A stretch of 64,000 nt of DNA, from the NCBI RefSeq assembly GCF_000613125.1, contig NZ_HG964497.1, positions 2,428,050 to 2,492,049 on the forward strand, read 5' to 3'. Shown here in pieces: positions 41,520-48,997 of the stretch (position 1 is its first letter; each line of letters starts with the position of its first letter). The translations under genes were made by a program, and so were the position numbers. Source of the DNA: Bacillus sp. EB01 (GTDB lineage: Bacteria; Bacillota; Bacilli; Bacillales; Cytobacillaceae). The notes under the pieces are model-generated. The model was not told the origin of the DNA. It saw only the letters and a program-made list of their open reading frames with translations, and did not search any database.

Positions 41520-41660
41520 ATGGTTTCATTAATCATTCTTTGCTCTATCATCTTTGTTTCAGCTTATTATTGTATTGAAGCGTCCGGTCAAAAGGTCGAA
41601 GTAAAATCAATTCAAACGGTAAATGATTATTTCATCGAAACAGATGGACACGAACAATGA
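41520..41660 (+). CDS. small single-pass membrane protein (46 aa)
   Basis: 46 residues, ATG with GAGGAG 7 bases upstream. One hydrophobic helix at residues 3-18 (SLIILCSIIFVSAYYC), then a polar tail with VKSIQTVNDYFIETDG. It was below the usual ORF cutoff. Its promoter has a strong palindromic operator, so it seems to be a regulated gene rather than chance. Function unknown. Confidence 0.65.
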   Translation: MVSLIILCSIIFVSAYYCIEASGQKVEVKSIQTVNDYFIETDGHEQ

Positions 41661-42044
41661 GATTAACTTATGCCACTAAGACTTTTTTATCACGTTTTAT
41701 AAACCCAATTTAGTGTAAAAATGCCTTTTCCGTTAAAAGATTAACCGGTCAGCAGAGAAGAGGATAGCACTATTGGAATAAACGTGTTTGGATTTTTTTA
41801 AAAATCATAACAATGTTACACTATCTTGGGAAGTGTGATTTGAGAGTGGCAATTAGTGAGAAACGGTTACTAGTTTTCAACCTTGTGTTCAAAATAACCT
41901 TCTAAGATTATGACATCTGCCTGATAGTTTTTAACCCTTAAAGGTATCCCCCTAACCTTGCCTTCTTTCAACTGAAAATACTTCACTCCTATTCAGGCAG
42001 AAAAATATAAATTTCTAAGAGAACTATTGAAATTAGGTGGCAGT
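41661..42044. other. intergenic stretch before the LacI gene
   Basis: No gene. A second palindrome-like site, AGAAACGGTTACT, lies at 41859-41871 (AGnAAC-G-GTTnCT half sites) and could be an autoregulatory operator of the LacI protein. Otherwise nothing clear. Confidence 0.35.
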
Positions 42045-43004
42045 ATGGCAAATATAAGGGACCTGGCAAGAATGGCTGGGGTATCCGTAACGACTGTATC
42101 GCGAGTATTAAATAACCATCCATATGTTAGCGAAGAAAAAAGGAATGCTGTTTTGGCGGCAATTAAGGCGAGCGATTATCACAAAAATATCAACGCGGTT
42201 AATTTAAGCAAAGGAAAAACTCAGCTGATGGGCGTGGTCCTGCCATATTCAGATCATCCGTATTTCGCTTTACTGCTAAAGGGAATCGCGAAACTCGCCA
42301 TGCAGCATAACTATAAATTGGTGTTGTTTCAGACAGATTACCAGGAAGACCGGGAGCTGGAGGCTCTTGAAATGCTAAAACTGAAACAAATTGATTCGCT
42401 GGTCATTTGTTCAAGAGCGTGTGATTTGGAAGTGATTGAGGATCATGTTCAATATGGGCCAATCGTGTTGTGTGAAAAAACCAAAAGTGAGAGGATATCG
42501 TCCACTTTTGTTGATCACTATAGCACATTTTATAAGGCGTTATCCTATCTGTATGAAAACAACCATAGGAAAATAGGCTACTGCATCAGTAGAATGTCCG
42601 GGGCAAGCAGCAAAGAGCGCGAGGCAGCCTACAGGGATTTTGCTAATCACTATAATCTGGAGTTTAATCCAGATTATATCATTGATGAGTGTATTTATTT
42701 CGAGGACGGAGAAAGGGTTGTCGCACGATTAAGAGAAATGGATTCACCTCCGACTGCTTTACTGGTGACGAACGACCAGGTTGCTGCGGGAATCGTGACC
42801 TGCTGCCAAAAGCTGAATATTTCCATTCCAGGTGAGCTTGCCATCCTTGGCTTTGATAACCAGCCTATTGCGAAAATGATGGATATAACAACGGTCGAAA
42901 TCCCTCTTGAAGAAATGGGGATGAATCTATTCCTTCAAGCAATTAGTGAGGATATTTCCAAAAAAGAAATACCCGTTAAGCTAATTGAAAGAAGAACGGT
43001 TTAA
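42045..43004 (+). CDS. LacI family transcriptional regulator
   Basis: 319 residues from the ATG at 42045, with AGGTGG upstream; the open frame from 42027 has no site. The N-terminal helix-turn-helix is canonical, NIRDLARMAGVSVTTVSRVLN, followed by the hinge and a periplasmic-binding-type core with MGVVLPYSDHPYFALLLKGI and the AILGFDNQPIAKMMDITTVEIP end. It likely responds to a sugar. Candidate operators are the palindromes at 41462 and 41859. A bona fide terminator follows. Confidence 0.92.
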   Translation: MANIRDLARMAGVSVTTVSRVLNNHPYVSEEKRNAVLAAIKASDYHKNINAVNLSKGKTQLMGVVLPYSDHPYFALLLKGIAKLAMQHNYKLVLFQTDYQEDRELEALEMLKLKQIDSLVICSRACDLEVIEDHVQYGPIVLCEKTKSERISSTFVDHYSTFYKALSYLYENNHRKIGYCISRMSGASSKEREAAYRDFANHYNLEFNPDYIIDECIYFEDGERVVARLREMDSPPTALLVTNDQVAAGIVTCCQKLNISIPGELAILGFDNQPIAKMMDITTVEIPLEEMGMNLFLQAISEDISKKEIPVKLIERRTV

Positions 43005-43042
43005 AGCCTTTGTTGAATACCCTGACTACAAATAAACCCCGT

Positions 43043-43076
43043 AAATCATGCCGGCACAGACCGGCATGATTTTTTT
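43043..43076 (+). terminator. terminator of the LacI gene
   Basis: Perfect 12-base stem AAATCATGCCGG / CCGGCATGATTT, 6-base loop, then T run. Confidence 0.93.
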
Positions 43077-43118
43077 ATGAAAAAACGCCGCGACATCTAA
43101 TCTTTTTTTTAAAAAAAA

Positions 43119-43146
43119 TGTAAGATTAAGCAAGATGATTCGTCTT
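43119..43146 (+). promoter_or_regulatory. candidate ECF-type autoregulated promoter
   Basis: TGTAAG (43119-43124) and CGTCTT (43141-43146) with a 16-base spacer fit the -35 / -10 CGTC pattern of ECF sigma promoters. It directly precedes the sigma gene at 43172. Confidence 0.5.
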
Positions 43147-43171
43147 ATTGTACGAAAGGGGAAGGGATAAG

Positions 43172-43708
43172 ATGGATGCCGGCCGGCAAATAGAGCATTG
43201 GTTTAACCAATATGAAAAAGATGTGTTTAATTATCTTGTTTATTATACAGGTACCCGAGATGTCGAGGACCTGGTCCAGGATACATTCCTGCGGGCGATT
43301 TATGCCTACGATTCATTCCGAAGTGATGCAAATCCGAAAACCTGGTTAATATCAATCGCACGGAATACCGCGATTGATCATTACAGGAAACGCAATCTTT
43401 GGGAAAAAATCAAGGGAACACTTATGGCTTCCCAGGAAGAAACAAATTCAAATTTAACCGATCATCTGTATCTTCGTAAAGAAGAGCATGCCCATTTATA
43501 TCAATCCATCTCAAGGCTAAAACAAAGCTATCGGGAAGTGATCCTGTTAAAAGGCATAGCTGAACTTTCCGCTGCAGAAGCCGCAAGCGTGTTGGGCTGG
43601 AGCGTCTCAAAGGTGAATGTGACCTTTCATAGGGCGGTTAAAAAGCTAAATGAGATGATGAAGGAGGAGATGCCCAATGGAAAAGCTGACAGGCAAAGAT
43701 CTTCTTGA
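43172..43708 (+). CDS. ECF RNA polymerase sigma factor
   Basis: 178 residues from the ATG at 43172, behind AAGGGGAAGGG; the frame is open to 43148. Region 2 is clear: DVFNYLVYYTGTRDVEDLVQDTF and NPKTWLISIARNTAIDHYRKR (core binding and -10 recognition). Region 4 is RLKQSYREVILLKGIAELS then AEAASVLGWSVSKVNVTFHR for the -35. It overlaps the anti-sigma gene by 32 bases, the standard coupled arrangement. The promoter resembles an ECF self-promoter. The SigX/YlaC branch is possible, and I cannot assign it further. Confidence 0.9.
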   Translation: MDAGRQIEHWFNQYEKDVFNYLVYYTGTRDVEDLVQDTFLRAIYAYDSFRSDANPKTWLISIARNTAIDHYRKRNLWEKIKGTLMASQEETNSNLTDHLYLRKEEHAHLYQSISRLKQSYREVILLKGIAELSAAEAASVLGWSVSKVNVTFHRAVKKLNEMMKEEMPNGKADRQRSS

Positions 43709-44639
43709 AAAAATGGGCGAGTTACCAACGTTTGAAATGGATGAGCGGAAGAGACAGGAGACCATTATGAAAATAAGGCAAGCTCAACCGCCAAAGCAAA
43801 AATGGGGGATGTTTCCTCAAAAAGCTGGCATATGGGTAGCACTAGCGGCCATGTTTATTATTATTCCGATTTTATATTTTACAGAAATCACACCTCAAAA
43901 ACAGCAGGGAGCAACAGGAAATATAGATATTGAAGAAAAATTCGGACTTAGTCATTTTGGTCTCCGGGATGGGAAGAATGGTTTGGTTGGCATGCATACA
44001 AACTACGGCATTTCCGGAAAGGCAAGTATCATGGGACCAAAGGAGTGGGTTGCCAACGATTATAGGGGGAGCTCCAAGGTATGGGTGTTTATCTGGGGAA
44101 AATCCGATGAATTAATCGGGAAAAAGCTAACATTAACCGCGACTCACAAAGAAACTGGAGAGGAATTGACACTTGTAGATCAGCCATTGGCTGGAAAACA
44201 TTTTGATGCGGACGCACACATGCTCACAAGCTTCCCTGTGTTTCCAACGGATGGTCTTTGGGAGCTGGAGTATACAATAAATGGGGAGCAGTTCGCGAAC
44301 TATCCAATTTCTGTAAAGGAACCATTTATTGAGTTTGAAGATGCCACTTTACTACTGTCACAATCGGACATTTTTGCTGGTGAATATAAAGATGTATACC
44401 TTGAGGTTGATGGTGCTGACCATCCTTCCCAAGTCACAGTAAAGATCCATAACCTTAAAGAAGATTTTAGTCAGGAGTTTAATTTTAAAAAAGAGGATGA
44501 ATTTATCCGGGCCACAGACGGCAAAGTGTTTACCGGTTACTCCGGAACTGTCACTTTTCTCAAAAGCGGTAACTACGAAATTGAAGTCCTGGGCAATTCG
44601 GGCGAATTTGAAGTTAGAATCCCGGGAGAACAGGAATAA
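43677..44639 (+). CDS. anti-sigma factor-like membrane protein with extracytoplasmic sensor domain
   Basis: 320 residues. A short cytoplasmic N-terminal segment (about 1-45) that would hold the sigma factor, one transmembrane helix at about 49-66 (IWVALAAMFIIIPILYF), then a large extracellular beta-rich region with two repeats of DUF4871-like modules (for example WVFIWGKSDELIGKK and TVKIHNLKEDF). AAGGAGGAG precedes the ATG, which lies inside the sigma gene. The pair would sense envelope conditions. The domain name is from memory, the topology from sequence. Confidence 0.78.
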   Translation: MEKLTGKDLLEKMGELPTFEMDERKRQETIMKIRQAQPPKQKWGMFPQKAGIWVALAAMFIIIPILYFTEITPQKQQGATGNIDIEEKFGLSHFGLRDGKNGLVGMHTNYGISGKASIMGPKEWVANDYRGSSKVWVFIWGKSDELIGKKLTLTATHKETGEELTLVDQPLAGKHFDADAHMLTSFPVFPTDGLWELEYTINGEQFANYPISVKEPFIEFEDATLLLSQSDIFAGEYKDVYLEVDGADHPSQVTVKIHNLKEDFSQEFNFKKEDEFIRATDGKVFTGYSGTVTFLKSGNYEIEVLGNSGEFEVRIPGEQE

Positions 44640-45094
44640 TATCTAAATAAGTAAAGCTAAAGAAGCGCAGGTGTGCAAGCTCTTAGTTATTGGGTTTACT
44701 CACCAAACACGGCGAAAAGACATCCCATTTTCGTCAAGGGAATTGTGGAGAAGAAATATTAAAAAGCTAATGGTTAAATAGTTAGAAACCTGGAGCGATT
44801 GTCTAAGTGGTTGCGTTTTGAGGACTAAATAGCAGCATATTTAGTCCTTAATTTTTGCTGTTTAATGGTTTATTCAATTTAGATTATAAAACAGGAGGAT
44901 TTAAGCCCACTACTAAATTCTGGTAATATGTTGTAGCAAAACTATTACTTTTAACTTTGATGCTTTTATCAGCAAGAAATACCGAAATCTTTATAAACTA
45001 ACAGCGAAGATTAGTGGAAGAAGCAGGAAATAAATAATGGGCATATAATATATTAATAGGCGGGAATTTTGATGTTTTAGGTAGGTGTGATTAT
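44640..45094. other. intergenic stretch after the sigma/anti-sigma pair
   Basis: No gene. It contains one strong hairpin (44821-44855) but is otherwise AT-rich with no recognisable elements. Confidence 0.5.
44821..44855 (+). terminator. rho-independent terminator
   Basis: 11-base perfect stem AGGACTAAATA / TATTTAGTCCT with a 6-base loop, then TTAATTTTT. It is 180 bases after the anti-sigma stop, so the transcript may have a long 3' end or there may be a small RNA. Confidence 0.75.
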
Positions 45095-45295
45095 ATGTCA
45101 AAATATATTAGAATCTTCTTCTTATCTGTAATTGCAAGTGTAATTCTCTTTTTCATATTTAGTTCCGTTTTTATGGGTGGGGGCAATCCAGCAGAGGAAG
45201 CCGTTTACACAATAGGAACAATAATTATTATTCTACTTTCATTTATAATTTCACAAATTTTTTATGTAATAAGCTTGATTAATAAGAAAATGTGA
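45095..45295 (+). CDS. small membrane protein (66 aa)
   Basis: 66 residues, ATG with TAGGTAGGTG upstream. Two hydrophobic helices (about 5-27 and 38-60) joined by a GGGNPAEEAVYT loop and ending in KK. No family was recognised. First gene of the second accessory zone, and AT-rich like its neighbours. Confidence 0.65.
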   Translation: MSKYIRIFFLSVIASVILFFIFSSVFMGGGNPAEEAVYTIGTIIIILLSFIISQIFYVISLINKKM

Positions 45296-45481
45296 TAGCT
45301 ATTTTGACAAACGGAGCATTACTTCAATATGTGATGACATTTTTTTGAAGTAAATAGAAGATTGTTTAAGAAGGAAATCATTAAAGGATAGCAAAAAAAT
45401 ACTCAAAGAATACTTTTCATCGTGAAGAATATATACAGAATAGGAACCTGGATCGTTACTTTCTGGTGAAGGGAGAATTTC

Positions 45482-45994
45482 ATGAGTAACTTAGTAAATG
45501 ACAATCTATATAAAACGAGAATTAACTTAATAAAGGAGATTATTCCATTAGATTATACTCAACTTAATACTAGGATAGGTATGAATATGTGGAGTATAGC
45601 ACAAGTTTGTCATCACTTAGTACTAGTGGAACAGGCAACAATAAAGGCAATAGCATGGGGATTAAAAAAGGTTGATACTACACAAACAGAACGTAAAAAC
45701 GTTCATCTAATATTGGACCGAACGAAAAAGTTTAAAGCTCCCGAAATCGTTGAACCAGATGTTGAACCATTTGAAGTCCGATCTATTATTGATTTGTTAA
45801 ACGATTCGAGAGAAAAATTACTGACATTCCTTAGTACAATAGAGAATAAATCGATTTTGGCAGAAAAGTCATTTAGGCATCCGGCTTTAGGTGAATTACC
45901 ACTTGACCAATGGATTGAACAGGTATATTTGCATGAACAACGACACACTGAACAAATAAAAGAGATAAAATTACTTTTAGATGCCAGGCAATAA
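45482..45994 (+). CDS. DinB-like (DUF664/DinB_2) protein
   Basis: 170 residues. The four-helix DinB fold is supported by WSIAQVCHHLVLVEQ (first metal His) and LHEQRHTEQIKEI (the two further His) with the sequence LDQWIEQVYLHEQRH. These residues bind a metal, as in the YfiT/DinB superfamily that includes thiol-dependent transferases such as bacillithiol transferases. The substrate is unknown. The start is ATG behind GAAGGGAG. Repeat copy 10 follows. Confidence 0.85.
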   Translation: MSNLVNDNLYKTRINLIKEIIPLDYTQLNTRIGMNMWSIAQVCHHLVLVEQATIKAIAWGLKKVDTTQTERKNVHLILDRTKKFKAPEIVEPDVEPFEVRSIIDLLNDSREKLLTFLSTIENKSILAEKSFRHPALGELPLDQWIEQVYLHEQRHTEQIKEIKLLLDARQ

Positions 45995-46058
45995 AGTTTT
46001 GATTATCAACAGAACCCTGGTTAAGAGTATGGAAAAAGAGATTTTAACTATGGAACGA

Positions 46059-46127
46059 GCGCGTTAATCCAGGAAGGATTAACGCATTTTTTGTAGAAAT
46101 CTATATTCAACCTACGGGGAATTTAAC
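46059..46127 (+). repeat. dispersed terminator-tail repeat, copy 10 (best hairpin)
   Basis: Perfect 10-base stem GCGTTAATCC / GGATTAACGC (46061-46070, 46076-46085) and T6 (46087-46092), followed by a diverged tail ending CCTACGGGGAATTTAAC. It is a working-looking terminator of the DinB gene. Confidence 0.8.
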
Positions 46128-46137
46128 AAAGTGAAGA

Positions 46138-46395
46138 TTACAGAGATTAAAGCTGAATGGACAAGATATTAGTTATGTATTTGAATATGATAGAGAAATC
46201 TGAACTGGGTCAATAATTTTTGTTCGAAATTATTTAGAATTCATTTTTGAAGGTGACGAGTATTATAAGTTAAGTTCCTATGTCAATACTTCAATAGTCA
46301 TAGGCAGCCAGGCATATAGTTCCACTACAGATAGGCTGGAGAAATGCATTGTGCTCTTTGATAAGCAAGATGACATTGAAACAGAGGTCAGTTAG
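46138..46395 (+). pseudogene. broken small gene with an in-frame stop
   Basis: A continuous frame reads LKLNGQDISYVFEYDREI, TGA at 46201-46203, then IIFVRNYLEFIFEGDEYYK, SIVIGSQAYSSTTDRLEK and DDIETEVS before TAG. The composition is that of a soluble protein, and the only interruption is the TGA. No start with a binding site remains. It lies between two repeat copies, in the pattern of a lost cassette gene. No family was recognised. Confidence 0.45.
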
Positions 46396-46524
46396 TAATC
46401 TCTTTAAAGGAAGAGGATGTTAATTGTAAAGGAAAGGAAGCAGCCCAACTTTCATATAGGGATGAACAGGAGGTTTTTATCCGGCATTCACCTTAATTTC
46501 TTTTTTTGATGATCATACACAATA

Positions 46525-46563
46525 TAACAAAAATCGTTATTAAACAAACGGTGCAGGTTAGTG
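46525..46563 (+). repeat. dispersed terminator-tail repeat, copy 11 (tail part)
   Basis: ATAACAAAAATCGTTATTAAAC then AAACGGTGCAGGTTAGTG; the last 17 bases match the consensus tail with one change. It precedes the DUF1648 gene by 150 bases. Confidence 0.65.
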
Positions 46564-46714
46564 AAAAAACAAAAAACGTGAAACCGTTTTACTCTTTTAA
46601 TCGTATGAAGAATATAAGTTGTTTTATAAAAGTTGTGTTTGTTAATGTAAGGACAATAGAAAAATACATTTTGGGAAGTTTGTTCGTTAGGGGAAAAGCA
46701 AGGAGTTGAAGGGA

Positions 46715-47221
46715 ATGTCAAATTCTTGGAAAAGACCTAAAATTATAATATTTAAAACTAAGAGTGAGTGGATCTGGGATATCATCGGGTATACATTTTA
46801 TTTAGGCTCGATAATTTTTTTAATCTACAATTGGAATGGGCTTCCTGACGAAGTTCCAGCACATTACAATGCGTTAGGTGAAGTAGATCGTTGGGGTTCA
46901 AAGATGGAACTTTTTATATTACCCATAGTAGGTGCATTTATTGCATTATTAATGCAATTGCTTGAAAAATTCCCGGAATTACACAATTATCCAGAACGAT
47001 TAAGTAAAGAGAATGCTAAAGAGTTCTACTTAATAAGTCGAAAACTGGTAAATCAATTAAAAAATATTTGTCTAATCAGCCTTGCTTTAATCTTGATTGA
47101 ATCAGTGTCAATTGCATTAGGTATGGGAAACGGATTTGAAGTTTGGTTTCTACCAATAGCAATATTAAGTCCCCTTATCCCGATTGTATTAGGAATAATT
47201 AAACAAAAAAAGATAAGATAA
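46715..47221 (+). CDS. DUF1648 membrane protein
   Basis: 168 residues from the ATG at 46715, with AAGGAG about 9 bases upstream; a TTG at 46706 is too close to it. The DUF1648 signature is present: LPDEVPAHYNALGEVDRWGSK after the first membrane helix. Four hydrophobic segments (about 22-40, 68-85, 115-135 and 142-160). Relatives include SdpI-like immunity or signalling proteins and small predicted membrane proteins; SdpI confers immunity to the SdpC toxin. The immunity role here is inference. Repeat copy 12 follows. Confidence 0.8.
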   Translation: MSNSWKRPKIIIFKTKSEWIWDIIGYTFYLGSIIFLIYNWNGLPDEVPAHYNALGEVDRWGSKMELFILPIVGAFIALLMQLLEKFPELHNYPERLSKENAKEFYLISRKLVNQLKNICLISLALILIESVSIALGMGNGFEVWFLPIAILSPLIPIVLGIIKQKKIR

Positions 47222-47286
47222 ATAAAACATTAGTGTAATACAACTCTTTTTAACATTGTTGTGAACAATTACACTTAAAGTAAAGG

Positions 47287-47363
47287 GTGCTTTGATCCAG
47301 GAAGGATTAGCAGCCTTTTTTGTTGAATTCGTTATTGAACAAATGGGGCAGGTTAGTGTAACA
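47287..47363 (+). repeat. dispersed terminator-tail repeat, copy 12 (nearly complete)
   Basis: GATCCAGGAAGGATTAGCAGCC hairpin, T6, GTTGAATTCGTTATTGAAC, AAATGGGGCAGGTTAGTG. It is the best copy with hairpin, T-run and tail together. Confidence 0.9.
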
Positions 47364-47393
47364 AGATTACTCCTATAACCAATGGAGGTTGAA

Positions 47394-47672
47394 ATGTTAG
47401 AAAAATATAAATTACTAATGGACAGTTTCATTACGGGAGAGATCTCAGCAGACCAATTTCAGACAGATTATCTACGCAATTTTAAAAAATGGAATGACCG
47501 AATGGATAAGAAACAGTTTGAAATCTTAAATGGAGTATTCGAGGCGGCAGATTGTTACTGGTACGAGTGTCTTCCAGGGCAAGAAACTGTCTTTGAAATT
47601 TCATAGCAACAAACGAGAAAAGAAGTAAATGAGGCATTAATTCAACTCAATAAAATGGTGGAAAATGAATAG
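47394..47672 (+). pseudogene. colicin-immunity-like protein gene with premature stop
   Basis: The frame starts at ATG 47394 behind GGAGG. The encoded MLEKYKLLMDSFITGEISAD, FQTDYLRNFKKW and FEAADCYWYECLPGQ follow the helical pattern of small colicin/bacteriocin immunity-like proteins. TAG at 47604-47606 ends it at 70 residues, but the same frame continues for 21 residues (QQTRKEVNEALIQLNKMVEN) to a second stop. So it is either a 92-residue gene with one nonsense change or a slightly truncated functional protein. The family call is tentative. Confidence 0.55.
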
Positions 47673-47674
47673 GT

Positions 47675-47706
47675 TTCTTCGACTAACGGGGCAGGTTAGC
47701 TTAATT
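47675..47706 (+). repeat. dispersed terminator-tail repeat, copy 13 (tail end)
   Basis: TTCTTCGACTAACGGGGCAGGTTAGC, matching only the CGGGGCAGGTTAG end of the tail. It lies between the immunity-like and SMI1/KNR4 genes. Confidence 0.65.
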
Positions 47707-47733
47707 ACCAACATAAAAATGGAGGGGACATAC

Positions 47734-48240
47734 TTGTCAAAGCCGAGTATTTCAAATGTACTGAGTGGTTTAAAAAATAGGCTGGGCGATACAAACTCGC
47801 TAACTATTCAATCAAGTGACGGACATCTTTTTGATATGAGTTTTAAATTTAATGCCCCAGTTGATGAAGATGTCATAAACTCATACGAAAAATTACCTGA
47901 AGACTATAAAAATTTTCTGCGGCTACATAATGGAGCTGAATTTTTCTCTTGGGATTACGGAACTTTGTTTGGTATACATTCCATAGAAGAAGCGTTATCA
48001 ATATTAGAAAAGGTAAAAACAGGTGACTATGTGCCAATGGAGTGTAAAGACGATTGGTTCCCAATTGGTTACGTCCAAGATATAGATGGACTATACATCG
48101 TTCTTTCATCAGATAAGAATTATTTGATTTTAATGGGAATACCTGTATACGATTTACTTTGCGATTTTCCCACTTGGCTGGATCGGATGATAAGAGTAAA
48201 TGGAGAAATGTATTGGGAATGGGATAGTAAGGAGATGTAA
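47734..48240 (+). CDS. SMI1/KNR4 family immunity-type protein
   Basis: 168 residues from the TTG at 47734, with ATGGAGGGG upstream; the longer open frame to 47665 has no site. SUKH/SMI1-KNR4 features: LPEDYKNFLRLHNGAEFFSW, the strands YGTLFGIHSIEEAL and WFPIGYVQDIDGLYIVL, and CDFPTWLDRMIRVNG near the end. In bacteria these proteins mostly neutralise polymorphic toxins with nuclease or other activity; no toxin gene is present, so this would be an orphan immunity gene. A repeat follows. Confidence 0.85.
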   Translation: MSKPSISNVLSGLKNRLGDTNSLTIQSSDGHLFDMSFKFNAPVDEDVINSYEKLPEDYKNFLRLHNGAEFFSWDYGTLFGIHSIEEALSILEKVKTGDYVPMECKDDWFPIGYVQDIDGLYIVLSSDKNYLILMGIPVYDLLCDFPTWLDRMIRVNGEMYWEWDSKEM

Positions 48241-48271
48241 CCAAGACGATTCAATGGCTTGTAAGAGGGAT

Positions 48272-48312
48272 TGTTGAAATCCTTATTGAACAAACGGGGC
48301 AGGTTAGTTATA
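48272..48312 (+). repeat. dispersed terminator-tail repeat, copy 14 (tail part)
   Basis: GTTGAAATCCTTATTGAAC followed by AAACGGGGCAGGTTAGT, an almost perfect tail, without the hairpin. It lies between the SMI1/KNR4 gene and a membrane gene. Confidence 0.8.
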
Positions 48313-48392
48313 TCTAGAAACAAAGAAATTTTCCTAATAAAAGGGTTATTTATTCTATACACTCGTATACTTCAGGAGAGGGGTGAAGGAGT

Positions 48393-48791
48393 GTGGCGAA
48401 ACGAAAAAATAAAAAAAAATCTATTAGAGAAAGCAAAATAATGACTGTTTTATCGATTATTGTTGTTGTAATCATTATTTGTATTTGTTTATTGCTTAGA
48501 GAGATAGGCATTTCTGAGGATGTTTTTGGTATTTTAGCACTGGTTATCGGCTTTATAGGCTACCGTCACGGAAGGAAAAGAAGAGGTAAACACAAGGAGT
48601 CCAACAGAGAAAAAAATAAAATTACCTTTATTTCGATAATTGTTATTGTAATCATTATTTGTATTTGTTTGTTTGTTGGAGAGATAGGTGTTTCTGAGGA
48701 TGTTGTTTTTTGTATCTTAGGACTTGTTTGTTACGTTCTCGGCTACCATCAAGGAAGGACAGGAAGAGGTAAACACAAAGAGATTCCTTGA
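48393..48791 (+). CDS. membrane protein with internal tandem duplication
   Basis: 132 residues, GTG start behind GAGAGGGG. Two related halves: residues about 15-70 and 75-130. Each has a hydrophobic helix (SIIVVVIIICICL and ISIIVIVIIICICL), the motif REIGISEDV or GEIGVSEDV, a second hydrophobic stretch, and a basic end RGKHKE. The DNA of the two halves is also close, for example the identical TAATCATTATTTGTATTTGT, so the duplication is recent. No family was recognised. It lies among repeat copies. Confidence 0.75.
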   Translation: MAKRKNKKKSIRESKIMTVLSIIVVVIIICICLLLREIGISEDVFGILALVIGFIGYRHGRKRRGKHKESNREKNKITFISIIVIVIIICICLFVGEIGVSEDVVFCILGLVCYVLGYHQGRTGRGKHKEIP

Positions 48792-48801
48792 AATATGAAG
48801 A

Positions 48802-48825
48802 TACCCTTATTCAACTAACGGGTGC
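48802..48825 (+). repeat. dispersed terminator-tail repeat, copy 15 (fragment)
   Basis: ACCCTTATTCAACTAACGGGTG resembles the CTTATTGAACAAACGGGG tail, with changes. It ends the accessory zone. Confidence 0.5.
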
Positions 48826-48874
48826 TTATGTTGAAAAAGGACAACTGAAAAAAGGATAAAAACCACAAGAAAAA

Positions 48875-48900
48875 GCAGCAAATAGCTGCCTATTTTTTTT
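48875..48900 (+). terminator. terminator
   Basis: GCAGC / GCTGC stem, 5-base loop, followed by TATTTTTTTT. Confidence 0.7.
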
Positions 48901-48997
48901 GCGATTTTATATGCTAAATACAATACTATTTTAATGGTCTCCTTAAAACGGAACTCGTTAGTCATTGTCCCAGGTTTATTTTTTTACTAGTTATTTC

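Noticed and set aside
45995-48840. True integron
   Set aside because: No integrase gene and no attC core sites were seen. The repeat contains a rho-independent terminator and is not attC-like in its arms, so only the cassette-like layout is claimed.
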